Part shown: piece after piece, positions 8,365 to 15,810 of the stretch | Layout: every line of letters starts with the position of its first letter | How positions within the stretch are numbered: the stretch's first letter is position 1 | Origin: Pseudoclavibacter chungangensis | Lineage (GTDB): Bacteria > Actinomycetota > Actinomycetes > Actinomycetales > Microbacteriaceae | Reading direction: 5' to 3' | Assembly (NCBI RefSeq): GCF_013410545.1 | Contig: NZ_JACCFV010000001.1 | Coordinates: forward strand, 3,100,001-3,164,000 | Length of the DNA stretch: 64,000 nucleotides | Notes under the pieces: model-generated | The model's input: only the letters and a program-made list of their open reading frames with translations | What the model was told of the DNA's origin: nothing | The model's database searches: none | Program-made: the position numbers and the translations under genes

Positions 8365-9975
8365 CTAGGGTTCGGTTTCGGTGGTGGTTTCCGGCTCGGC
8401 CGGCCGGTCGGTGTCGTCCCCCGCGCCGGAAGGTGCGGGGGCGGTCGTGTCCTCGGGCTCGGCGGTGCCGTGGGGCCCGTCCGTGCCGTCGGCCGGTGCC
8501 GATGCGGTCGGTTGGCTCGTGGACGCGACGGGCTCGACGGGGCCCGGCGCGAGGTCGATCGACGCGACCTCCCATCGCCCGTCCCGCGCCGAGAGGGTGA
8601 GCCAGTACTGCAGGCTCCTCGTCGACTCGGTCGCGGTCACCGCCGTGAGCTCGGCCGACACCTGGACGCTCGCGCCGTCCGCGGGTGCGGGCGACGGGCT
8701 CGCACCGCTCCGGACCTCCGCGAGTTGGACGGTGACGTACGGTGCGGGCACGACGGGGGCGATCGGTGCGCCCGGTGCGATGAAGCGGTCGAGATCCGAA
8801 CCGCCCGTGAGGAGGGAGGTCAGGAACAGCCCGGTCGCCTGGACGACGGGGTCCGAGGACGCGAGTTCGACGCCCCAGGGCCGCGCCGCGGTATCGGTCT
8901 CGGGCGCGGGGACGAGTGCCGGGGCAGCCAGGACCGTCATCGGACCGGTCTCGCTCGCTTCGACGGCCACGAGGTAGTAGCGCCGGTGCCACGCGGATGC
9001 ACCGTCGGTGCCGCCTTCCAGCACCGTCGCGGCCACGGTCACGCTCACGACGTCGCGGCCGCCGACCGTCTCGACCGCTGCGAGCGCGAGATCCCGGGAC
9101 GGGGTCGCGACGGTCGTCGTCACGTCCAGGCCGGGCATGAAGGCATCGAGGCCCGCCCGGTCGTCCCGCGTCGCCGCGAGCCACGCGCCCACGAATCCCG
9201 TCGCGACGGCGCCCGCCCGCACTTCGACGGGACTCGGACCGACCGGTTCCTGCACGACCGCGGGCGGTGCGACGGTCGGCTCCGGTGCGAGCAGCGAGCC
9301 CACGAGCGCGATGGGGCCGCAGGCGATCGCGAGCCAGAGGACGACCGCCTGTGCCGTCGTCGCACGCGCACGCCCGGCGGTCCATGCGCTCGTGCGCGCC
9401 GGCCCCGTCTCGTGTCGCGGCGCGTCGGTCGTGTCGCCGCGGCCCGTCGCTCGCCGGTGCCACGCGCGACGACGCGGGACGGCCCGGACAGCCCCGTCGT
9501 CATCACCGCGGTCGGAACGGCGATCTCGCGGGGGAGCTTCGCGCGGGGCGCGTTGCACGCGGGTCCCACGAGCACCGCCGGCTCGCTGTCCGGGCCGGCG
9601 CCGGCCACCGACGGACCGCCCGCGCCGACCGCCGTCGCGCGAGCCGGGCCGCTCCCGATCCCCCGAACCATCGTCGACGGGCCCGTCGCCCCACCCCTCG
9701 TCCCACTCCTCGTCCCACCCGTCGCCCGGGCGCTCGTCACCGGTGCGCTCGTCGCCCCGCCGCTCGTCGGTCCACTGCTCGTCGCCCCACTGCTCGTCCG
9801 CCCACTGCTCGTCGCCCCACTGCTCGTCGCCCCACTGCTCGTCATCGGGGTACTCGTCGTCGCGCTCCCCCCGCCGAGGTCGCTCACCGCCGGCTCGCGA
9901 CGTCCCGAGGTCGCTGTTCCACCCGCGTCCGCCCGTGCCGTCCCCGCGACCTCGCAGTCGGCCCGGGAGCCTCAC
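8365..9975 (-). CDS. TcpC/VirB8-like conjugation-type membrane protein with pentapeptide repeats
   Basis: This is a 536-residue protein. I chose the GTG at 9975 because it overlaps the preceding stop in the sequence GTGA. The N-terminal ~200 residues are Arg/Asp/Glu-rich and hold a run of DEQWG-type pentapeptides (about residues 44-68). A single transmembrane helix follows (about 209-231), then a soluble extracellular portion of about 270 residues resembling two NTF2-like modules (for example MPGLDVTTTVATPS, and later YWLTLSARDGRWEVASID) with a Thr/Pro-rich tail. This layout matches TcpC, the Gram-positive VirB8 analogue that links the ATPase side to the outside of the membrane. Family assignment is by architecture and synteny; the cytoplasmic repeat region is not part of the usual family. 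Confidence 0.7.
   Translation of the reverse strand: MRLPGRLRGRGDGTGGRGWNSDLGTSRAGGERPRRGERDDEYPDDEQWGDEQWGDEQWADEQWGDEQWTDERRGDERTGDERPGDGWDEEWDEGWGDGPVDDGSGDRERPGSRDGGRRGRSVGGRRRPGQRAGGARGTRVQRAPREAPPRDRRSDRGDDDGAVRAVPRRRAWHRRATGRGDTTDAPRHETGPARTSAWTAGRARATTAQAVVLWLAIACGPIALVGSLLAPEPTVAPPAVVQEPVGPSPVEVRAGAVATGFVGAWLAATRDDRAGLDAFMPGLDVTTTVATPSRDLALAAVETVGGRDVVSVTVAATVLEGGTDGASAWHRRYYLVAVEASETGPMTVLAAPALVPAPETDTAARPWGVELASSDPVVQATGLFLTSLLTGGSDLDRFIAPGAPIAPVVPAPYVTVQLAEVRSGASPSPAPADGASVQVSAELTAVTATESTRSLQYWLTLSARDGRWEVASIDLAPGPVEPVASTSQPTASAPADGTDGPHGTAEPEDTTAPAPSGAGDDTDRPAEPETTTETEP
9772..9846 (-). repeat. 15-bp coding tandem repeat (DEQWG units) in the TcpC-like gene
   Basis: About five copies of a 15-bp unit (CCACTGCTCGTCGCC on the plus strand) encode DEQWG, DEQWG, DEQWA, DEQWG, DEQWT. 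The tract continues as decayed DE-rich repeats to about position 9690. The copies are almost identical in DNA, so the array is recent and likely varies in number between strains without breaking the frame. Confidence 0.85.
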
Positions 9976-10208
9976 ACCCACGGTGCACCCGCCAGGAGGC
10001 GGTCCGCCGCCGACATGGCCGACTCGATGTCGCGCGAGGTGAGCGAATCGGCGGGTCGCGTCCTCGCGGTGTGCTCGAGCGGCCCGGCGACGCGCTCGCG
10101 CACCTCGCCGCGCAACCGTTCCCGCACGGTCAGGAGCATCGCCGCGTCGTGCAGGAACGCGTTCCATGCAGACGCCTCGATCGTGTGCTCCTCGTGCCTC
10201 GCGATCAT
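9972..10208 (-). CDS. Small helical protein at the head of the secretion operon, unknown function
   Basis: This is a 78-residue protein, MIARHEEHTIEASAWNAF at its start, predicted mostly helical and charged, with no signal peptide or membrane segment. The ATG at 10208 has GGGAG 7 bases upstream. Its stop overlaps the GTG of the TcpC-like gene (GTGA), so it is the first gene of the minus-strand operon and is translationally coupled to it. No family is recognised. A cytoplasmic partner or substrate-adaptor of the machine would fit the position, but that is only a guess. Confidence 0.62.
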   Translation of the reverse strand: MIARHEEHTIEASAWNAFLHDAAMLLTVRERLRGEVRERVAGPLEHTARTRPADSLTSRDIESAMSAADRLLAGAPWV

Positions 10209-10402
10209 TCGTGCTCCCTGTGCTCGTGTTGCCGTTGTCCGAACTACGGCCCGCGAGGTGCTCGACATCGGACGAGCGATTCCACGTCAGCTCCGGCACG
10301 TCGCTCATCAGGGGTTTCCCGGTGGACGGCGAATCGTTCAAGAATCCGACCAAGGGGTCGTGGGGATCGTCGTCGGTCCGACGAGCTTCGAAGGAGCACT
10401 CC

Positions 10403-11146
10403 ATGTGGACGACCGACACGACCCAGCGCTGCGTCACCGACTTCTCCGACCACTGGCACCGCCGGTGCGCCGACCGCCCGATCGACCTCGGCACGTTCGG
10501 GGTCGTCACCCCGCGGAGCGTCGTCACCCGCATCCGCCGCACCCGGGACCTCGACGAGCGTGATCTGCTCGTCCTGGACCTCGTCCGCCTCGCGCGGGCG
10601 GGTCACGACGGCGCCGAGCAGATCCTGCTGCTGCTCGTCCTGCCGCGGGTCGTGCATCTCACGCGCACGTGTCGGGGCCTCCGGGTACTCCCGGTGCGCG
10701 ACGCCCAGGCGATCGCGTTCGGCGCGGTCTGGGAGGCGATCCGCGAGCTCCCGGACGCGGCGACGACAGCCGTGCTGCACCGCATCGGCCTCGACGCGCT
10801 GCGCATCATCACACGCACCGCGACCGCCGCCGTCGACGTGCCCGAGACGCCCGTCGACGACGAGGCGCTCGCCCGTCTCGTCGAGGGTGGCTCCGGGCGC
10901 GCACCGGTCGACGACGCGCTGCGAGACCTCGCGACCGTCCTCCGATGGGCGATCGACGAGGGCGTGATGACCTCGGACGAGGTGCGCGAACTCGCGGTCG
11001 TCGACCTCGGCGAACCCGACGACCGCGAACGCCTCGCCCGCGAGCTCGGCATCGCGCCCGCATCGCTCACGCGCCGTGTGCACCGGCTCCGGGTCCGGCT
11101 GCGCGAGGCGGTGCGGGCCGAGATCGTGCGGGCCGGCACATGGTGA
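10403..11146 (+). CDS. Sigma-factor-like helix-turn-helix regulator
   Basis: This 247-residue protein starts at the ATG preceded by AAGGAG with 6-base spacing. The C-terminus (about residues 210-247) carries a helix-turn-helix resembling sigma-70 region 4 (ARELGIAPASLTRRVHRLRVRLREA). The N-terminal half is helical and resembles the general shape of sigma region 2, but without a clear canonical motif. It reads divergently from the type IV secretion-like operon across a 194-base shared promoter region, so it is a candidate regulator of one or both arms. A diverged ECF-type sigma factor is the best guess; a non-sigma transcription factor cannot be excluded. Confidence 0.62.
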   Translation: MWTTDTTQRCVTDFSDHWHRRCADRPIDLGTFGVVTPRSVVTRIRRTRDLDERDLLVLDLVRLARAGHDGAEQILLLLVLPRVVHLTRTCRGLRVLPVRDAQAIAFGAVWEAIRELPDAATTAVLHRIGLDALRIITRTATAAVDVPETPVDDEALARLVEGGSGRAPVDDALRDLATVLRWAIDEGVMTSDEVRELAVVDLGEPDDRERLARELGIAPASLTRRVHRLRVRLREAVRAEIVRAGTW

Positions 11147-11766
11147 CCGGACGTGTCGTCGGCCGACGCCCGACCCGTTGACACCCGACGGTGCGCCGTG
11201 CGGCCGGACGCGCATGGACGCGTCGATGCGCGGTGGCGCAGCGACGAGCGCTCGGCACCGGGCGGCGCGGTCGTCGGTGCTCGGGCCGTTCACACGTACA
11301 CGACATCGCCGGGAAACATGAGGCATCGTCGAAGCGGTCGACGCGGTACGGTGACGGTACGCGTCGTTCGCCGGGGGGGGCTTTCGATGTGGGCCGTCAT
11401 TCCATCCGGGGGGGGAGTCGATGATGAGCTGCGATCCGCGGTCGCCGAAACCGCCCGCTGTCGACCGCGCCGATCGGAGGCGCCCGTGACCGGACGCCGG
11501 CCGCGGCACGTCCGTGCGCGTCGGACGGCCGTTCGGCACCCGTCGGGCGTCCACCGGCGCCCGAGCGGAGCGTCGTCGCGCCGGTCGGGCTCCACGGTCG
11601 TGGCGGTCACGACGTCCGTGCCCGCTAAAGGCCAGGATGGTCATCGCGGCACGACACGGAACCGACCGGACGCCCGCCCGTGCGACGCCCGCTCGCCGCG
11701 GACGGCGGCACGACTGTCCCGTCGCGCGCTCGCGATTCGGATCACGACGGAGGGAATGGCTGAGCC
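11147..11766 (+). other. 620-base intergenic region with two G8 tracts
   Basis: No convincing gene is seen. A consensus-like TTGACA occurs at 11178 but has no matching -10. Two runs of eight G (11373-11380 and 11408-11415) lie 27 bases apart; such runs are rare and slip-prone. A reading frame starting at ATG 11389 crosses the second run, but its codon pattern is not gene-like and it ends past the start of the next gene. GGAGGG at 11749-11754 is the likely ribosome-binding site of the ParA-like gene. The region presumably carries the promoter of the plus arm of the secretion locus. Confidence 0.5.
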
Positions 11767-12615
11767 ATGGCAATGATCGTCCTCGGAAGCCTGGGACACG
11801 GGCCCGGCGTCACCACGACCGCGGTCGCGCTGACGCTCGGCTGGCACCGCCGGGTACTGCTCGTCGAAGCCGACACGGCCACGACGAGTTCGGTGCTCGC
11901 GGGACGGTTCCGTGGACAGGTCCACCACACCGTGGGGCTGACGAACCTCTCGGCCGCCGCGGCGCGGGGTGACCTCACCGCCGATGAAGTGCTCGAACAA
12001 TCGCTCGAGCTGGGGCCGGACCGGCACGTCCTTCCCGGGTTCGCCGGACTCGGTGCGGCACGGGGTGCGGACGCGTTCTGGCAGCCGTTCACCGAGACGA
12101 TCGCTCCGCTCGAGGAGCAGAGCATCGACGTGCTCGTCGACGTCGGCCGGATCCACGCCGGCTCGAGGCGCAACGTCCTGCTCACCCACGCCGACCTCGT
12201 CGTCGTCGCGACCGGCGCGACGCTGCCCGACATCGCGGCGCTCATCGCACCCGTGGATCCGACGACGACGGCCCTCGACGAGGTCCGGGCGATCCAGCGC
12301 GACGCGGAGGGCGACGGGCAGCTCGCACTCGTGGTCATCGATCGGGCCCGCGAGAACTACGCGCCTCGCGAGATCGAGCAGGTCGCGAAGGCACCCGTCA
12401 TCGGCCACCTGCCGTGGTCGCCCGAGGCCGCGGCCGTGTTCTCGCTCGGCGCGCCCGAGACGCGCAAGGGTCGCGACGGGCTGACACGTCCGATCGCGAG
12501 CCTCGCGCGCTCGATGCAGGAGCACCTCGACGCGGGTGGGCCCCCGACGGCCGAGGCCGCCGATCCGCTCGCGGCCGCGGCGGAGGCCGAACTCCGGGAG
12601 GTCGACCGACCATGA
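11767..12615 (+). CDS. MinD/ParA/CpaE-like protein with degenerate P-loop
   Basis: This 282-residue protein has the overall pattern of the MinD/ParA family: an N-terminal P-loop region, strand motifs LLVEADTAT, LVDVGRIH and LVVVATGATLPDI, and a C-terminal helical end. The expected deviant Walker A (KGGxGKTT) reads GHGPGVTTT, so both lysines are lost and ATP binding is doubtful. CpaE proteins of Tad pili often have degenerate P-loops and act as membrane or polar localisers. It overlaps the CpaF-like ATPase gene by 4 bases (ATGA), the usual CpaE-CpaF order, which supports a localisation or assembly role. The ATG at 11767 has GGAGGG 12 bases ahead; the ATG two codons later is also possible. Confidence 0.72.
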   Translation: MAMIVLGSLGHGPGVTTTAVALTLGWHRRVLLVEADTATTSSVLAGRFRGQVHHTVGLTNLSAAAARGDLTADEVLEQSLELGPDRHVLPGFAGLGAARGADAFWQPFTETIAPLEEQSIDVLVDVGRIHAGSRRNVLLTHADLVVVATGATLPDIAALIAPVDPTTTALDEVRAIQRDAEGDGQLALVVIDRARENYAPREIEQVAKAPVIGHLPWSPEAAAVFSLGAPETRKGRDGLTRPIASLARSMQEHLDAGGPPTAEAADPLAAAAEAELREVDRP

Positions 12616-15563
12616 GCCAGTTGCCACCCCTGCCGCAGCGCCGCGGCGAGTCGCCGCAGGGCGACCACGAGCGCACCGCCGCATGGGTGGTGACCGGCGG
12701 CGACGCGATCGCACCGCCCGCCGTCGGCGAACAGGGTGGCCGAGCACACGGCCTCCGGCCTGCCCCGGGCCCCGTTTCGGCACGACCGGCCGAGGACGGA
12801 ACCGAAGGCGGGCGACCCGGTGACGGGCGCACGCACGCCACCACGCCGCAACGACGGATCCAAAACACACCCGCCGCACTCGCGGCCAGAACCGCCGCCC
12901 GCATCGCAGCGGTGCACGCCGCACCGAGCTCGAGCTGGCCGAGTTGGGGCGAGTCGACGGTCGGCGCGCCGCAGCCCGCGGGCTCCGCGCCGTCGCCCGA
13001 CGCGCGTGCGCACGACGGGGCGACACCCGTCGGTGTCCGTCCGGGGACGCACGGGTCCGGTGCCACACGCCGGACGGTCGGCGATGCCACGTCCGGACGC
13101 GAGATCCCCGCGTCCCCGCGCGCCGAGGCCGGTGCCGACGCCGAGACGGCCACGCCCCGTCCGCCCGCGACGACCGGGCCCCACGCGTCGTCCCGACCCG
13201 GCGACGATCTCGCGCCGAATCGCCCGATCGCGGTCGTCGCCCCGGAGCCGACACATGCCGCGCCGCCGCGACGCCGATGGGTCGCCCCGCGACCCACACC
13301 GACGACGGACGCACCGAACGACGGGCCCGCGGACCACGTCGACCCGACGACCGCGCGGGCCTGGCCGTCGTCGGGCGCGGACCTCGCGGCACCGCTCGCC
13401 ACCGCGGCAGAGCCCGACGCCGGGCGGCCGGATGTCGCCGCGGCCGACGAGCCCGGTCGAACTCGCGATGCGGCGGCCACCGCGGCCTCGACCGTCCACG
13501 CGACGCACGTCGGCCACGAACGCACGGCGCGCCGATCGGACCCCGGCCCGCGATACCTGGAGCCGATGCCCGCCGCGGCCGGCCCGATTCCGGACGCCAC
13601 GCCCGTCCCCGAGACGACGGCACCCACGGTCGATGCCGTCCACCTCGACGCGATCATCGTCCCGCCCGCGAGCGCGATCCCCGAACCGCTCACGCACACC
13701 GACCCGGCGACGCCCTCCTCCCAGCTTCCGGCCGCCGCTCGCGCGGAGGACGCGGACGACGCGACCGCCGCCGGCACGCCCCGCCCTGCGACGCCACCCG
13801 CCGTCTCGCTCCGGGACGGGACGGCGCCCGAACGCACCGCCGATCCGCCGGACGTCACGAGGATCACGTCCACCGATGCTCCCGGTCCCTCGGAGGGTCA
13901 CCCGCCCGACCCGATCGCGCTCCTCCTCGGGCGCGGCGCGCCGACCCCGCAGGCCGGCCCGACGGCGGCGAACGGACCGGCCGCAGCGGACCGCCCGACG
14001 CAGCGACCGGGTACCGCCCACGAGCCCTCGACCGCGACGCCCGGCCGAGGGCTGTCGACGCTTCCCCTGTTCAGCATCCCGCCCGGCACGGAGGCGGTCC
14101 CCGCCGGCCACGGCGAACACGACCTCGCCGTACACGCCGACGATGCCGCACCGATCGACATCGAACGCCTCGCCCCCGTCCCTGCCTCGGCCGAGCCACC
14201 TCGACATGCGGCCGGGACGATCGACTGGGGCGCCGTGCACGAGCTGCGCGACGAGCTCGGCGCACGGCTCGACGCGGCACGGGGAACGCACGCCGCGAAC
14301 GAGCCGACCGCGGCGCGCGACGTCATCGCGGAGGCCGTCGACGCCCACGTCGCGAAACGCTTCGCCGCCGACCGCGAACCCGCGGCCTGGAGCCCCGTCG
14401 CCCGCGAGCGCACCGCGAACGCCGTCCACGATGCGCTGTTCGGCCTCGGCCGCCTCCAATCGCTCGTCGAGGACGTCGACGTCGAACGCATCGACGTCTG
14501 CGGACACGACGAGGTCTGGGTCACCCGCGTTGACGGCCGACGCGCGCACGCGACCGCGGTCGCCCGTTCCGACGACGAGCTCGCGGACGACATCGCGTTC
14601 CTCGCGCGACGCCGGGGCGCGGGCGACGACGCGTTCACGGCGGCGTCCCCGATCCTCGAGCTCGACCTCCCCGGCGGCACGCGCCTGTCCGCCGTCCGCC
14701 CACCCGTCGCAGCGCGCCCGAGTCTGGTCGTCCGTGCGAACCGCCCCGTCCACCTCGGGCTCGACGACCTCGTCGGTGGCGAGCAGTCCCTGTCGCGGCG
14801 CGCCGGGGACGTCCTCCGCGCCGCGCTCGCCGCCGGTGTGAACATCGTCGTCGCGGGGACGCCCGGTGCCGGGAAGACGACGCTCCTCCGGGCGCTCGCT
14901 GGGGCCATCCCGCTCGAGCAGCGCATCGTCACCATCGAGTCGGAGCGTGAGCTCGACCTCGACCGGTTCGCGGCCGGCCACCGCATCGTCACCGCGCTGC
15001 AGTCCCGCCGCGGCACCGGCACGCCCGGCACAGGCGACGCTCCGGCCGGCGAGATCACGCTCACCGACCTGCTCCACGAGGCGCTGCGCCTCGACGCCGA
15101 GCGGATCGTCCTCGGCGCGGTGGGTGTGCACGAGATCGACGCCCTGTTGCAGGTGATGCGGGCGGGTGTCGGCGTCCTCACCAGCGTCGACGCGAATTCG
15201 CCCGCCGACGCGATCGAGCGACTCGTCGCGCTCGCCATGACCGCCGGGGACGTGGGCGACGGCTACGCGTACCGGCAGATCGGGCTCCATATCGGGCTCG
15301 TCGTCCAGGTGCGTCGCGTCCGCGACGGCGACGGACGGCAGCGGCGGATCGTGACCCACATCGCCGAGGTGCGTCCCGGTGACGAGCTGGACGGGGGCGT
15401 GCGCCACCCCGTCGCGGTCGACGTGTTCACCCGCCGCGCGCACGGTGGGCAGCTCCTGCCGGCCGCGCTCCCGAGCGGCAGACTGCTCGACCTGCTCGCC
15501 GGGCACGGGCTCGACGCCGAGCGTCTGCGCGCCGTCGGTTCGCCCGAGCGGGCGACGAGGTGA
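12612..15563 (+). CDS. CpaF/TadA/VirB11-family secretion ATPase with very long disordered N-terminus
   Basis: This 983-residue protein starts at ATG 12612, overlapping the ParA-like stop. Residues 1 to about 540 are Pro/Ala/Thr/Asp-rich and low in order, more than doubling the usual ~450-residue family length. The C-terminal ATPase module has the family N-domain (VERIDVCGHDEVWVTR), Walker A GTPGAGKTTLL with K755, an Asp box (TIESERELDL), and a Walker B/His-box region around RIVLGAVGVHEIDALLQVM. The usual Glu before the P-loop-linked arginine stretch is less clear. It would drive assembly of a pilus or secretion filament from the cytoplasmic face. Downstream are the LysM-BTAD membrane protein and a prepilin peptidase, but no TadB/TadC platform genes, so VirB11-like service to the divergent VirB4 operon is plausible. 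Confidence 0.83.
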   Translation: MSQLPPLPQRRGESPQGDHERTAAWVVTGGDAIAPPAVGEQGGRAHGLRPAPGPVSARPAEDGTEGGRPGDGRTHATTPQRRIQNTPAALAARTAARIAAVHAAPSSSWPSWGESTVGAPQPAGSAPSPDARAHDGATPVGVRPGTHGSGATRRTVGDATSGREIPASPRAEAGADAETATPRPPATTGPHASSRPGDDLAPNRPIAVVAPEPTHAAPPRRRWVAPRPTPTTDAPNDGPADHVDPTTARAWPSSGADLAAPLATAAEPDAGRPDVAAADEPGRTRDAAATAASTVHATHVGHERTARRSDPGPRYLEPMPAAAGPIPDATPVPETTAPTVDAVHLDAIIVPPASAIPEPLTHTDPATPSSQLPAAARAEDADDATAAGTPRPATPPAVSLRDGTAPERTADPPDVTRITSTDAPGPSEGHPPDPIALLLGRGAPTPQAGPTAANGPAAADRPTQRPGTAHEPSTATPGRGLSTLPLFSIPPGTEAVPAGHGEHDLAVHADDAAPIDIERLAPVPASAEPPRHAAGTIDWGAVHELRDELGARLDAARGTHAANEPTAARDVIAEAVDAHVAKRFAADREPAAWSPVARERTANAVHDALFGLGRLQSLVEDVDVERIDVCGHDEVWVTRVDGRRAHATAVARSDDELADDIAFLARRRGAGDDAFTAASPILELDLPGGTRLSAVRPPVAARPSLVVRANRPVHLGLDDLVGGEQSLSRRAGDVLRAALAAGVNIVVAGTPGAGKTTLLRALAGAIPLEQRIVTIESERELDLDRFAAGHRIVTALQSRRGTGTPGTGDAPAGEITLTDLLHEALRLDAERIVLGAVGVHEIDALLQVMRAGVGVLTSVDANSPADAIERLVALAMTAGDVGDGYAYRQIGLHIGLVVQVRRVRDGDGRQRRIVTHIAEVRPGDELDGGVRHPVAVDVFTRRAHGGQLLPAALPSGRLLDLLAGHGLDAERLRAVGSPERATR

Positions 15564-15810
15564 CCACCGTGATGCTCCCGGCGCGGCCACCGAATCCGCC
15601 CGATCCCGTCCGATCCGACGCTCCACGCCGACCGTAGTTCCACGAGACCACGTTCCGAGGAGTCCGAATGCACGCGCCCCTTCACCGTCGAAGCGTCCCG
15701 GCATGCCACTCCGCTGCGGTCGAACGTGCCGGGCGACACGGCCGCTCCCCCACCGATCGGACGGCGGCTCACGTCGCGGCCGGCGGGCGCCGCCCGGTCG
15801 CGGGAGCATC

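Noticed and set aside
1564..10208. Integrative conjugative element
   Set aside because: No integrase, relaxase, oriT-like repeat or attachment-site duplication was seen, and base composition matches the flanks.
10244..11773. Minus-strand open frame across the sigma-like gene and the intergenic region
   Set aside because: The plus-strand gene has a ribosome-binding site and a helix-turn-helix; the minus frame is Arg-rich without structure.
11389..11776. Small gene starting MWAVIPSGGG in the 620-base spacer
   Set aside because: It is Arg-rich with non-coding-like codon use, crosses a G8 run and ends past the start of the ParA-like gene.
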